DNA of 64,000 nucleotides. Source: Fimenecus sp900545625. GTDB lineage: Bacteria > Bacillota > Clostridia > Oscillospirales > Acutalibacteraceae. The DNA is taken from NCBI GenBank assembly GCA_963931525.1, contig OZ007023.1, forward strand, positions 682,001-746,000. The letters run 5' to 3'. Made by a program: the position numbers and the translations under genes. Position 1 is the stretch's first letter. Each line of letters begins with the position of its first letter. The notes below the pieces were generated by a model that did not search any database, was not told the DNA's origin, and was given only the letters and a program-made list of their open reading frames with translations. Of the stretch, positions 44,267-54,011 are shown piece by piece.

Positions 44267-47200
44267 TTAAATCGTCAGATAGCTGAAAATTTCGCGCAGG
44301 GTGTCGAGCGGCTGCTGGTTCTCCGCCATTTTCACGGCGATGTGCTTTTTGCCGAAGTCCGCCACGGAAACGCGCGCACGCATCGCGCCCGAAAGCGTCA
44401 GCACCATCGAGGTGTCGAGCTCCTTGACATACAGGATAACGGTCTGCCCTTTCTGCCCGATTTCGTAAATACCCTTAGCCGCCGCTGCATTGCGCAAAAG
44501 AGAAATGTCCATCAAGCCCTCGACCGACCGCGGGATCTCGCCGAAGCGGTCGCGCAGCTCGTCGCGCACGTCTGCGGCGTCTTCTTCGGATCGGATATCC
44601 GCAATGCGGCGATAGATCGCAAGCCGCTGCGGTAGGCTGTCGATATAATGTTCGGGAATGTGCGCATCCACCTGCATGTCGATGAGGCATTCCTTTTGGC
44701 GCACGGGGCTTTTTTCGCCCTTTTCCTCGCTGACCGCCTCGCCTAAAAGCTGCAAATACATGTCGTAGCCGACGGCCTCCATATGCCCGTGCTGCTGCGC
44801 GCCGAGCACACTGCCTGCGCCGCGGATCTCGAGATCGCGCATGGCGATCTTAAAGCCCGAGCCGAATTCCGTATATTCGCGGATCGCCGAAAGCCGCCGC
44901 GCTGCGATGTCGGAAAGCTCCTTGCCGCGCGTGAACGTGAAATAGGCGCTCGCGCGCCGCGTGCTTCTGCCGACGCGCCCGCGGATCTGGTGGAGCTGTG
45001 CAAGACCGAGACGGTCTGCGTCCTCAATGATGAGCGTGTTGCAATTGGGCACATCCACACCCGTTTCGATGATCGTGGTGCATACAAGGATGTCGATTTC
45101 ACCCTCCAAAAGCCTGCGCCAGATGTCGCTGAGCTTTTCCTCCGGCATTTTGCCGTGCGCCACGGCGACGCGTGCATCCGGCAGCAGCTCGGAAATTTCG
45201 CCCGCGCGCTTTTCGATGGTTTCTACGCGATTGTGCAGAAAATACACCTGCCCGCCGCGGCGAAGCTCCTTTTCCATCGCCTGTACCAAGATCCCCATGT
45301 CGTATTCCAATACATAGGTCTGCACGGGGAAGCGGTCCTGCGGGGCTTCTTCGATCACGGACATGTCGCGGATGCCGGTCATCGCCATGTTCAGCGTGCG
45401 CGGGATGGGCGTTGCGGAAAGCGTCAGCACGTCTACCGCAGGGAACAGCTCCTTGAGCTTTTCTTTCTGCGCCACGCCGAAGCGCTGTTCCTCGTCCACG
45501 ATCAACAGCCCTAAGTCCTTGAACTGCACGTCTTTGGAGACGAGACGGTGCGTGCCGACGATGAGATCAATGCTGCCGCGCCGCAGGTCTTTTAAGATCT
45601 TTTCCTGCTGGCGCGGGGTACGAAAGCGCGAGATCATTTCTACGTTGACGGGAAATCCCTCAAAGCGGTTGAGGATCGTGCGGTAATGCTGGAGCGCGAG
45701 GATCGTCGTCGGCACAAGCACGGCGCACTGCTTGCCGTCCGCCACGCATTTGAACGCGGCGCGCAGCGCGACCTCCGTCTTGCCGAAGCCCACGTCGCCG
45801 CACAGCAGGCGGTCCATTGGATAGGGCTTTTCCATGTCGCCCTTGATCTCGTCCACCGCGCGCAGCTGATCGACCGTTTCGTCATAGGGAAAGCGGCGTT
45901 CAAAATCGTTTTGCATGTCGATATCCGGCGAAAAGGCGTGCCCCTGAATGCTTTGGCGCTTTGCATACAGCGCAATGAGCTGATCCGCCATATCCTTGAC
46001 TGCACTGCGCACGCGCGAACGGGTCTTTTCCCACTCCGCGCCGCCGATGCGGTTGAGCTTGACGGTGCGCCCTGTCTCCTCGTGCGGGCCGATGTATTTA
46101 GAGACCAAATCGAGCTGCGTGACGGGCACATACAGCACGTCGCCCTTCGCATACCGAATTTTGATGTAGTCCTTGGTGATCTTGCCGACCTCTAACTTCT
46201 GGATGCCGTCAAAGATCCCGATGCCGTGCGCGGCGTGCACCACGTAGTCGCCTTTTTTCAGGTCATCGAGCGAGTGCAGCCCCTGACCCTGCTTAAAGCG
46301 CGCGCGGGAACGCTTGCCGGCCTGCAGGCGCGTCTTGCCATAAGTGTATACATAGAATTTCTCGTGCGGGTAGCAAAAGCCGCCCGAAAGCGCGCCCGGC
46401 AGGACGGTCACCATACCGTGCGGGAATTCGTTCGGCACAAGGGGGAAGTATACCGCCGCAAGTCCCTCAGCGGACAAGTCCTCCGACAGCGTTTTAGCAG
46501 ATTTTTCCGTACCGCCGAACACTACGACTGTGGCGTCCTTTTGCAGCACGGGAGAAAGATCCTCTAACAGGACGTCCAGCTTGCCGTTCCAAACGGGAAG
46601 CTGTGTTGCCGTAAAGGTGATGAGCTCTTTTACGGGCGTATCAAAGCTGCCGCGTGCAAAGTTGTCCACGTACAGCGCGCCCTTGTTCTCATACTGCTTA
46701 AACAGGTCTGCTTCAGATAGATAAAAATCATCTAAGCCCTTGCAAAGCGTGCCTTCCTCAAACAGCGCCTTGACGTCCTCCAACAGCAGCTTGACGGCGT
46801 TCGCGGCGCGCTCGCGGCAGTTTGCGCTCTCGCACACGAGCAGCAGGCCGTCTTTTTCCAAATAGTCAAACACGGTCGCCGCCTCGTCGTAGATCAGCGG
46901 CAGGTATTTGTCGGCACAGCCGAAATTCGCCCCGCCGCGCAGACGGTCTGCATCGTTATACAGCGTCTCTTTCTGCTTCGCGGCGTGCTTGCCCTTTAAT
47001 GAAGCGGCGAGGGCCTCGATTTTCTGCGCCAGTTCTTCCGCAGGCGGCAGGAGCACCTCAGTGCCGGGCATCAAAGAAAATTCGTCCAAACGCGCCGTGC
47101 GTCGCTGGCTTTGCACGTCAAAGCAGGAAATGCTCTCGATCGTATCGCCGAAAAATTCGATGCGCACAGGGGTGTCGTTGCCCGGCGAAAAGATGTCCGC

Positions 47201-47737
47201 AATGCCGCCGCGCACAGAAAACTGCCCCACGCCCTCCACCGCGTCACAGCGCTCATAACCGCTTGCCGTCAGGGTTTCAAGCAGGGTCGAAAGCGGGAGA
47301 TCCGCACCTTTTTTAAGCGTGAGCGCGTGGCGGCGCAAAATTTCGGGCGGCACGGTGCGCTGCACGGCAGCCTCCGCCGAGCACACCACGACATCCGCCG
47401 TGCCGTCCAGCATGGCGGTAAGCGCCCGCAGCCGGCGCTGCTCGTATTCGTGCGAGCGGCTCTCGGTCTCCGTGTGAAACACAAATTCGCGCGCAGGATA
47501 CAAAAAGGCGCGCAGCCCGAAGGTTTGCAAGTCCTCGGTCAATTTGGTCGCCGTCGCCTCATCGGGCAGCAGAAGCAGCGCCCTGCGGCCGAGATCCCCG
47601 CAGAGCGTGGCTGTCAGGTGTGCTTTTTGCGTGCCCGCAAGCCCCAAAACGCCGAGCGGCAGACGCTTCTTTTGCACGGCAAGCGTGAGCGCCTGATACT
47701 CGGGCGAGGCTTTAAGCGGTTCTTGAAATCCCGACAT
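44267..47737 (-). CDS. mfd: Transcription-repair coupling factor Mfd
   Basis: 1156 residues, normal length. The UvrB-homology module occupies ~1-350. The RNA-polymerase-interacting CarD-like domain lies around 490 ('KGDYVVHAAHGIGIF'). The RecG-like translocase has Walker A G-D-V-G-F-G-K-T (~645) and D-E-E-Q-R-F-G (~745). A TRG-type segment and a C-terminal D7 domain follow. It removes stalled RNA polymerase at lesions and recruits UvrA. Located 66 bases downstream of pth, the common Firmicutes order pth-mfd. Confidence 0.97.
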   Translation of the reverse strand: MSGFQEPLKASPEYQALTLAVQKKRLPLGVLGLAGTQKAHLTATLCGDLGRRALLLLPDEATATKLTEDLQTFGLRAFLYPAREFVFHTETESRSHEYEQRRLRALTAMLDGTADVVVCSAEAAVQRTVPPEILRRHALTLKKGADLPLSTLLETLTASGYERCDAVEGVGQFSVRGGIADIFSPGNDTPVRIEFFGDTIESISCFDVQSQRRTARLDEFSLMPGTEVLLPPAEELAQKIEALAASLKGKHAAKQKETLYNDADRLRGGANFGCADKYLPLIYDEAATVFDYLEKDGLLLVCESANCRERAANAVKLLLEDVKALFEEGTLCKGLDDFYLSEADLFKQYENKGALYVDNFARGSFDTPVKELITFTATQLPVWNGKLDVLLEDLSPVLQKDATVVVFGGTEKSAKTLSEDLSAEGLAAVYFPLVPNEFPHGMVTVLPGALSGGFCYPHEKFYVYTYGKTRLQAGKRSRARFKQGQGLHSLDDLKKGDYVVHAAHGIGIFDGIQKLEVGKITKDYIKIRYAKGDVLYVPVTQLDLVSKYIGPHEETGRTVKLNRIGGAEWEKTRSRVRSAVKDMADQLIALYAKRQSIQGHAFSPDIDMQNDFERRFPYDETVDQLRAVDEIKGDMEKPYPMDRLLCGDVGFGKTEVALRAAFKCVADGKQCAVLVPTTILALQHYRTILNRFEGFPVNVEMISRFRTPRQQEKILKDLRRGSIDLIVGTHRLVSKDVQFKDLGLLIVDEEQRFGVAQKEKLKELFPAVDVLTLSATPIPRTLNMAMTGIRDMSVIEEAPQDRFPVQTYVLEYDMGILVQAMEKELRRGGQVYFLHNRVETIEKRAGEISELLPDARVAVAHGKMPEEKLSDIWRRLLEGEIDILVCTTIIETGVDVPNCNTLIIEDADRLGLAQLHQIRGRVGRSTRRASAYFTFTRGKELSDIAARRLSAIREYTEFGSGFKIAMRDLEIRGAGSVLGAQQHGHMEAVGYDMYLQLLGEAVSEEKGEKSPVRQKECLIDMQVDAHIPEHYIDSLPQRLAIYRRIADIRSEEDAADVRDELRDRFGEIPRSVEGLMDISLLRNAAAAKGIYEIGQKGQTVILYVKELDTSMVLTLSGAMRARVSVADFGKKHIAVKMAENQQPLDTLREIFSYLTI

Positions 47738-47803
47738 AGTTAAAAATTGTCTCCCGTTCTGTCTATGTACCTGTATAGTTAAATTCTATCTATTCAAATG
47801 CTT

Positions 47804-48415
47804 TTAGGAATTGCAGCGGTTCATCGCTTCGTCGATCTGCCCGTCCAAAATCAGCGGTACGGCCTCGCAGGCGCGCTCCAGCGCGGCTTTCAACGGGGGC
47901 TGTTCGTCTTTTTTGAAACTCGAAAGCACCCAGTCGGCAAGGTCGTAATCGGGATGCGGCTTTTTGCCGACGCCGATCTTGATGCGGGGAAAAGCATCGC
48001 TGTTCAAGTGGTAAATGATGCTTTTCAGCCCGTTGTGCCCGCCGTCCGTACCTTTGCGGCGGATGCGCAGCCGCCCGACGTCCAGCGAAACATCGTCAAA
48101 GATCACCAAAATGCGCTCGGGCGGGATCTTATAGAATGCGGCGGCGTCGCGCACCGCCTCACCCGAATTGTTCATAAAGGTCTGCGGTTTGAGCACCAGA
48201 CAGCGGTGCCCGGCAAGCGTTGTATCCGCCGTCAGCGAACGGAATTTGAGGCGCTTTAGGGAAAACCCGTTTTGCTCGGCAAGCAGATCCACGCACAAAA
48301 AGCCCGCATTGTGGCGGGTGAAGCTGTATTTTTCACCGGGGTTTCCAAGCCCTACGATCAAAAATTCCGGCGCGCCGCTTGTCGGCGCGGGTTTTGGTTT
48401 TCGTCGAAACAGCAT
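47804..48415 (-). CDS. pth: Peptidyl-tRNA hydrolase
   Basis: 203 residues. The conserved core 'FLIVGLGNPGEKY', catalytic H35 in T-R-H-N-A-G-F, 'KPQTFMNNSGEAV', 'DDVSLDVGRLRIR' and 'GGHNGLKSI' are all present. It recycles peptidyl-tRNA released from ribosomes. An extra basic N-terminal leader of ~15 residues precedes the usual start. It lies between the GlmU-like gene and mfd, as in Bacillus (gcaD-...-spoVC-mfd), which supports the assignment of its neighbour. Confidence 0.96.
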   Translation of the reverse strand: MLFRRKPKPAPTSGAPEFLIVGLGNPGEKYSFTRHNAGFLCVDLLAEQNGFSLKRLKFRSLTADTTLAGHRCLVLKPQTFMNNSGEAVRDAAAFYKIPPERILVIFDDVSLDVGRLRIRRKGTDGGHNGLKSIIYHLNSDAFPRIKIGVGKKPHPDYDLADWVLSSFKKDEQPPLKAALERACEAVPLILDGQIDEAMNRCNS

Positions 48416-48447
48416 AGCGGTTTGCTACCTCTCAAATGCCTTGGGCG

Positions 48448-49674
48448 TTACTTTTTATCCGCCAAAAAGCGGCGGCTCCAGCCTTCCTTGTTGACCTGCC
48501 GTGCACGCGCTATGCCCAGCGCGTCGGCGGGCACATCCTCCGTGATGGTGGAGCCCGCAGCGGTGTACGCGCCGTCGCCCACGGTGACGGGTGCGACTAA
48601 GTTCGTATTGCAGCCGATAAAAGCGTCGTCGCCGATCGTGGTACGGAACTTCGCTTTGCCCGTATAGTTGACCGTGACCGTGCCGCAGCCGAAGTTGACG
48701 CGCTTGCCGACGTCCGAATCGCCGACATAGGTCAGGTGCGAGACCTTGGTGCCTGTGTCAATAGTGGAATTCTTGACCTCAACAAAGTTGCCCAAATGCA
48801 CGTTCTCGCCGACGACGGAATTCGGGCGGATGTGCACGAACGGCCCGATGTTCACGCCGTTTTGCACGCGGGAGCGATAGCACTGCGTGCTGTTCAAAAC
48901 GGCGTTTTCGCCGATTTCGCTGTCCTCTATGAGCGTGTTTGGCCCCAGGACCGAACCTGCGCCCACCGTCGTGCGCCCGCGTAAGATCGTACCGGGCAGC
49001 AGCGTTGCCCCTGCTTGGACGGTCACGTCGGGGCCGACCAGCACACCGTCCATGGCGGGGATCTCCACGCCCGCGTCCAAAAGCGCTTCTAAAATATTGC
49101 GCCGCGCATAGGCGGTGATCGCATTGCGGCTGCGCGCCGTGTCGGCGCAAAGCGCGGCTTCCGGGAACGGCGCTTCCAGCGTCTGTACCTTGCCGCCCGC
49201 CTTTTGCAAAATTTCCGACAGCCGCACAAGCGGGCAGCCGTCACTTGTAAGCGGGGCGTTTGCCGCGCTTTCCAGCGCCGACCGGCGCACCCACGCGGCA
49301 AGCAGCGCGCCGCCCTCGCGCGGGCAGCAGAACACGGTCATATCGTTTCCATTTTTTTGATGTGTATCATATGCCGCGCAGATAAACAGTTCATGCATAA
49401 GCGGCATATCGCCGCGCAGCAACAGGATATCGTGCGGCTGTGCGAACGCGCGCAGTGCAGCCGTACAAATATTATCCGCATCGCTTTCCGGCGCCAGGCA
49501 ATCCGCTCCCGCGTTCTCCGCTAAGGCGCGCACTTCCGTATTTGCCGTCAATACCGTAAGATCCTCGATCTTACAGTCGCGCACCGCCTCAAGCACCCAC
49601 AAAAGCGCGGGCTTGAACAAAATCGGCTGTGCTGCGCTCGTTCCCCCGAAAATCATTGCTGCACAAAGATCCAT
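48448..49674 (-). CDS. GlmU-like protein with degenerate uridylyltransferase domain
   Basis: 408 residues, about 45 shorter than GlmU. The C-terminal left-handed beta-helix (~220-408) is intact: 'SHLTYVGDSDVG', with the catalytic-type His, 'NFGCGTVTVNY' and 'FIGCNTNLVAPVTVG'. This predicts glucosamine-1-phosphate acetyltransferase activity. The N-terminal nucleotidyltransferase domain has lost the L-x-x-G-x-G-T-R-M signature (it reads M-I-F-G-G-T-S-A-A-Q-P), so UTP transfer is doubtful. Either another enzyme supplies that step or this domain has a new role. AGGAGG supports the ATG at 49674; gene order with pth and mfd is as in other Firmicutes. Confidence 0.85.
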   Translation of the reverse strand: MDLCAAMIFGGTSAAQPILFKPALLWVLEAVRDCKIEDLTVLTANTEVRALAENAGADCLAPESDADNICTAALRAFAQPHDILLLRGDMPLMHELFICAAYDTHQKNGNDMTVFCCPREGGALLAAWVRRSALESAANAPLTSDGCPLVRLSEILQKAGGKVQTLEAPFPEAALCADTARSRNAITAYARRNILEALLDAGVEIPAMDGVLVGPDVTVQAGATLLPGTILRGRTTVGAGSVLGPNTLIEDSEIGENAVLNSTQCYRSRVQNGVNIGPFVHIRPNSVVGENVHLGNFVEVKNSTIDTGTKVSHLTYVGDSDVGKRVNFGCGTVTVNYTGKAKFRTTIGDDAFIGCNTNLVAPVTVGDGAYTAAGSTITEDVPADALGIARARQVNKEGWSRRFLADKK

Positions 49675-49710
49675 CTGAAATGCCTCCTGTCTGTATGCCG
49701 CATAGCAGTA

Positions 49711-49911
49711 TCAGTTTTGCCGCTCGACCATTTTGTATTCTTCGTAAAAACGGAAATACGGGCAGTTCTGCGTGCTGTAAGAAAGGAAGCTTTGCATTTC
49801 GTCCTCGTCGAGGTCGATCTCGCACACGTATTGCTCGGTTTCCTCGTCGTAGTCATAATAGGCGCACATGTCGCAGCGCGACTGCGGCGCGGTTTCCTGC
49901 TTTTTATTCAT
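49711..49911 (-). CDS. Small four-cysteine protein (DUF6472-like)
   Basis: 66 residues with C-D-M-C, V-C-E and N-C-P-Y-F, suggesting one zinc site or an iron-sulfur knuckle, and a very acidic centre ('YDYDEETEQYVCEIDLDEDEM'). The pattern resembles the DUF6472 family of Clostridia (recalled, not searched). The ATG overlaps the stop of the upstream FAD oxidoreductase gene (ATGA), giving tight coupling. Function unknown. Confidence 0.75.
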   Translation of the reverse strand: MNKKQETAPQSRCDMCAYYDYDEETEQYVCEIDLDEDEMQSFLSYSTQNCPYFRFYEEYKMVERQN

Positions 49912-51467
49912 GCATCCCCGCCTGCTTTCGTTTCGTGGTACACCTGCTCTGTGTTGACGCTCCACACCGCCGTTTTGTCCGTGTTGCCGCTTATAATGCC
50001 GTCAACGGCGGTGAACGCGGTCAGCATGGAGTGATCCATGTTGTTGTAGCGGTGCTGCCCGTTGCGCCCGATGCAGTAAAGATTGCAAAGCCCGTCTAAA
50101 AAGCCGCGCACGCGCGGGAGCTCTGCATACGTATCAAAATATGCCGGATAGGCTTTCGGGACTTTTTCGCAGTGGCTGTCCAAAATCGGCTCATTTTCGT
50201 CCAGAAGGCCGATCTTCACAAGGTCGTCCCGACCGCGTGCGACAAGCGTTTTGACATCCGAATTCCAAAAATCGTCCCCCTCGCGGCAAAAATATTCGAG
50301 CCCTACAAAGACCGTGTCCTGCGGGTCTTTGACCATATAGGGCGACCAGTTGTTGAAGATCTGTACGCGCCCGAGCTTGACGCCCCGGTCCTGCACGTAG
50401 ATCCAGCAGTCGGGGATGAGCGAGCCGAGCGTGCGCATCGTGGTTTCATTCTTCGGGCGGAGCCGCCGCACCAGCAGCCCGACCGTTACAAAATCGCGGT
50501 AGGGAAGCCCCGCCGCCGCAGTCTGCACGCTGTCTGGTACAGCGATGCCCTGCAGCGCCGCGACCAGCTCGCAAAGGGGCATGGAGGAGAGCACAAAGTC
50601 GGCGGGATACGTTTTTAGCCCATCGCGCTCTTTAGCGCACACCGCCGAAAGCTGCCCGTTTTCTGCTTGCAGCGCAGTCACGCGGCTTTGCAGCACCATG
50701 CGCCCGCCGCGTTCCCGGAATTCCGCTGCCGCGCGCTCCCAAAGCTGCCCGGGACCGTATTTCGGGTATTTGAATTGTTCAATGAGCGACGTTTCGCGCG
50801 CCTTGCGGTCAAGCCCCAGGGCGTTTTTGAGCACCGCCGCAACGGAAAGCCCCTTGACGCGCTGTGCGCCCCAGTCGGCGGAAATGACGGACGGGTGCCG
50901 CCCCCAAAGTTTTTCGGTGTAGTCCTCGAAAAACATTTCGTAAAGCGGCCGCCCGAAACGGTTGATGTAAAAGTTTTCAAGTGAAGTTTCCGGCCGTTTT
51001 TTGACGCACGCGGCAAAATATCCCAAACCCGCACGCATGGTGTGTACAAGTCCGAGATTGCGGAAGGTCTGCGGTTTTACGGTGATCGGATAATCAAAGA
51101 ATTTGCCGAGATAGTATATGCGCGAAACGCGGTCACGCAGCAGCATGACGTTGTCCGTTTTTTCGGGGTCGGGGCCGCCGGGCAAACATGCTTTTTGGCG
51201 GTTCAAAAGGCGGTCATCCATCGCGGGTGCGCCCTGCGTGGGCAGCAGGCTTTCCCAAAAGGCGTTGACGCGCGCATCCTTCGAAAAAAAGCGGTGCCCG
51301 CCGATGTCCATACGGTTGCCGTTATGCACGACCGTGCGCGAGATGCCGCCCAAAGCGCTGCTCGCTTCCAGGATCGTGACCGCGTATTGCTGCGGCGCGC
51401 GGCGCAGGATCTCAAGTCCTGCCGTCAGCCCTGCCGGGCCCGCGCCGATGATAACGATTTGTTGCAT
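49908..51467 (-). CDS. FAD-dependent oxidoreductase (amine oxidase / UGM-like superfamily)
   Basis: 519 residues. The N-terminal dinucleotide motif is I-I-G-A-G-P-A-G-L, followed by 'LEASSALGGISRT' and 'DIGGHRFFSKD'. Related proteins include UDP-galactopyranose mutase-like and protoporphyrinogen/phytoene oxidase-like enzymes often found near cell-surface polysaccharide genes. The GG-H-R-F motif and 'YRYNNMDHSMLTA' near the C-terminus fit the mutase-like side. The substrate is not determined. It lies downstream of the cyclase and asparagine synthase genes on the same strand. Confidence 0.8.
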   Translation of the reverse strand: MQQIVIIGAGPAGLTAGLEILRRAPQQYAVTILEASSALGGISRTVVHNGNRMDIGGHRFFSKDARVNAFWESLLPTQGAPAMDDRLLNRQKACLPGGPDPEKTDNVMLLRDRVSRIYYLGKFFDYPITVKPQTFRNLGLVHTMRAGLGYFAACVKKRPETSLENFYINRFGRPLYEMFFEDYTEKLWGRHPSVISADWGAQRVKGLSVAAVLKNALGLDRKARETSLIEQFKYPKYGPGQLWERAAAEFRERGGRMVLQSRVTALQAENGQLSAVCAKERDGLKTYPADFVLSSMPLCELVAALQGIAVPDSVQTAAAGLPYRDFVTVGLLVRRLRPKNETTMRTLGSLIPDCWIYVQDRGVKLGRVQIFNNWSPYMVKDPQDTVFVGLEYFCREGDDFWNSDVKTLVARGRDDLVKIGLLDENEPILDSHCEKVPKAYPAYFDTYAELPRVRGFLDGLCNLYCIGRNGQHRYNNMDHSMLTAFTAVDGIISGNTDKTAVWSVNTEQVYHETKAGGDA

Positions 51468-51491
51468 AAGCGTTGCGTTGTCCCTTTCTTC

Positions 51492-52109
51492 TCAGGCGAG
51501 CGGGGATTTGCCGCTCCAAAAAATATAATCCGAAACGAGCACGGCGCGTGTAAACGCCGCCTCCGCCTCACCGATTTTGACGGGCGGCGCGATCAGGAAA
51601 TATTCCCCGTTGTGTACCGAAGCGAGGTTGAGCCCCTCTAAGATCACGACGTTCTCCCGCAGGAACGCGCAGTGTGCAGCCCCGGTCTCGTCGTAATCAG
51701 GGTCAATGCTCAATGCATCCGTACCTACGAGCTTACAGCCGTAATAGGTCATCGCCTGCGCGGCGGTTTCATGGATGAACGCTCTTCCCGAGGATTTCAA
51801 AAGCAGACGCTCGCACCCGCGCGGGAAGGAATTTTCGACGACCTCGCCCGTGATGATGCCGGGCGTGACTTCTAAAACGCGGCACGGGCCGATGCACACG
51901 TCCAAAGGCACATGCGCGGCGTCCGCCCCGCCGTCGAGAAAATGCAGCGGCGCGTCGATATGCGTGCCGTTATGCAGCCCGGCGTACAGGGCGTTGAGGT
52001 TATAGCGGTCGCCGTTTTCCAAGGATTTGAGCGCGTGCAGTTCGGGCACGGGGTCGCCTGCATAGACCTCCGCCGTAAGCAGGTCATTGGAAATATCGAT
52101 GATCTTCAT
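51492..52109 (-). CDS. Cyclase-family (kynurenine formamidase-like) hydrolase
   Basis: 205 residues. Metal-binding motif H46-N-G-T-H50-I-D52-A-P-L-H56, the hallmark of the cyclase/KynB-like family. A second conserved region 'GTDALSIDPD' follows. Members hydrolyse formamides or cyclic amides; no tryptophan-degradation genes are nearby, so the substrate may be different. Separated by 25 bases from the asparagine synthase gene upstream and probably co-transcribed. Confidence 0.88.
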   Translation of the reverse strand: MKIIDISNDLLTAEVYAGDPVPELHALKSLENGDRYNLNALYAGLHNGTHIDAPLHFLDGGADAAHVPLDVCIGPCRVLEVTPGIITGEVVENSFPRGCERLLLKSSGRAFIHETAAQAMTYYGCKLVGTDALSIDPDYDETGAAHCAFLRENVVILEGLNLASVHNGEYFLIAPPVKIGEAEAAFTRAVLVSDYIFWSGKSPLA

Positions 52110-52134
52110 AAAGCGCCCCCTTGTCGTGCAGCGG

Positions 52135-53979
52135 TCAGTTTTGAATGAAATAGGCTTCGTACCAGAGCAAGAAGCAGTAGATCGACCAGATTTTTTTCAT
52201 GTTGTGCGCCGTACCGGCCTTGTGGTCGTCGAGAAGTTTCAGAATAAAGTCCGTATTGAAAAAACGCTTTGCAGTCTCGCTTTCAAATGTTTCTTTGACG
52301 CGCGCGTAAAATTCGTCGCGGCGCAGCCAGTCGTTGAGCGGCGTTAAGAAACCGGTTTTGCGCATTTTTGCCGTTTTTTCGGGCAGCTGCTTTGCCGCGG
52401 CGCCGCGCAGGGCGACCTTGGTCGTCTCTTGGTTGACACGGTATTTCGAGGGGATCTGCAGCGCGAGCCGCAGCATCTCGCGGTCAAGGAAGGGTACGCG
52501 CAGCTCCAGCGAATTCGCCATGCTCATGCGGTCGGCTTTGACGAGGATGTCCTGCACAAGCCAGGTTCGGATGTCCGCATACTGCATTTTGGTGATGTCG
52601 TCCTCGTTTTTCACCTCGTCAAAATAGGGCTTGGTGAATTCGGAAGGGTCCGGCGCGTCCACGGGCTGCGCCAGAACTTTATTGACTTCCGCATGGCGGT
52701 AGACGTAATTGTTGCGGATATACCGTTTTTCAATGGGGAACTGCCCGCGCATCAAAAAACGCTTGCCGTGGAAGTTCGGCATTTTAGATGCAAGCCCCGC
52801 CAAAGCGCGGCGCAGGGACAGCGGCAAACGCATGTACTTCTCAAAATCAAGCGGTTCACGGTAATAGTGGTAGCCGCCGAACAGTTCGTCCGCGCCTTCG
52901 CCGGAAAGCACGACCTTGACCTGCTCGCTTGCCAATTTCGCGAGGAAATACAGCGCGATGGCCGAGGGGTTCGGCAGCGGTTCATCCATATAATACTGTA
53001 CGGCGGGCGTGGCGTCGAAATACTCTTGTGCCGTGATTTTCTTTGTAAAATTCAGCACGCCCTCGGTCTTGGCGAATGCCTCGGCAGAGGAAAGCTCCGA
53101 ATATTTTTCCTCGGCATAGCCTACGGAAAAAGTGCGCACGCGGTTGCGTTTCGCCATTTCGTGCACGACGTAGCTCGAATCCACGCCGCTCGAAAGGAAG
53201 CAGCCGACCTCGACGTCGGCGATGCCGTGCGCAGCGGTCGAGCCGCGGAACGTCTCATCGATCAGCGTTTCCCACTCGGCAAGGGACTTTTCATTGTCGA
53301 TGTCGTATTCGGGCGTGTAATAGCGCGCCGTCTCAAAGCGCCCGTCCTGCCATGTGAAATAGGCGCCGGGTTCCATTTTGTATACGTGCTTGAACAGCGT
53401 TTCCGTATTCGGGATATACTCAAAGCACAGATATTCGGGCAGGCGCTCCTCGTTGAGTTCTTTTTTGAACAGCGGGTTGTTGAGAAAAGCCTTGATTTCG
53501 GAGGCAAACAGAAAGTTTCCTTCGTTTAAGTAATAGAAAAACGGCTTGATGCCGAAAATATCGCGCGCGCCGAACAGGCGGTTTGCCGCTTTGTCCCAAA
53601 TGACAAAGGCGAACATGCCGCGCAGCTTCATAAGCAGGTCTTTGCCCCATTCCTCGTAGCCGTGCAGCAGCACCTCGGAGTCGGTCTTGGTCTTAAACAC
53701 ATGCCCCTTTTCGAGCAGTTCTTCCCGCAGGGGCTGGAAATTATAGATTTCCCCGTTGAAAACAAGCACCTTTGTGCCGTCCTCGTTCGTAATGGGCTGG
53801 CTGCCGCCGGCAAGGTCGATGATGCTCAGTCTCCGAAAGCCCAGCGACACCTTATCATCTACATAATAGTCTTCCTGATCGGGCCCGCGGTGCGTAATGC
53901 GTGCCGCCATGGCGCGCACCACCGCTTCATTTTTTGTTGTATCGGGCGTATCGTTAAGAAAGCCTACAAATCCGCACAT
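52135..53979 (-). CDS. asnB: Asparagine synthase (glutamine-hydrolysing) family protein
   Basis: 614 residues. The N-terminal glutaminase domain begins M-C-G-F-V-G-F with the nucleophile Cys2. The C-terminal synthetase has the PP-loop S-S-G-V-D-S-S and 'LSGEGADELFGGY'. It amidates aspartate or a protein/peptidoglycan carboxylate. Its position beside aspartate racemase and D-aspartate ligase genes suggests that, like AsnH of Lactococcus, it may amidate D-Asp in the peptidoglycan cross-bridge rather than make free asparagine (inference). Confidence 0.93.
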   Translation of the reverse strand: MCGFVGFLNDTPDTTKNEAVVRAMAARITHRGPDQEDYYVDDKVSLGFRRLSIIDLAGGSQPITNEDGTKVLVFNGEIYNFQPLREELLEKGHVFKTKTDSEVLLHGYEEWGKDLLMKLRGMFAFVIWDKAANRLFGARDIFGIKPFFYYLNEGNFLFASEIKAFLNNPLFKKELNEERLPEYLCFEYIPNTETLFKHVYKMEPGAYFTWQDGRFETARYYTPEYDIDNEKSLAEWETLIDETFRGSTAAHGIADVEVGCFLSSGVDSSYVVHEMAKRNRVRTFSVGYAEEKYSELSSAEAFAKTEGVLNFTKKITAQEYFDATPAVQYYMDEPLPNPSAIALYFLAKLASEQVKVVLSGEGADELFGGYHYYREPLDFEKYMRLPLSLRRALAGLASKMPNFHGKRFLMRGQFPIEKRYIRNNYVYRHAEVNKVLAQPVDAPDPSEFTKPYFDEVKNEDDITKMQYADIRTWLVQDILVKADRMSMANSLELRVPFLDREMLRLALQIPSKYRVNQETTKVALRGAAAKQLPEKTAKMRKTGFLTPLNDWLRRDEFYARVKETFESETAKRFFNTDFILKLLDDHKAGTAHNMKKIWSIYCFLLWYEAYFIQN

Positions 53980-54011
53980 AGTCCGTTTACCTCGTTATGT
54001 TGACGGAACCG

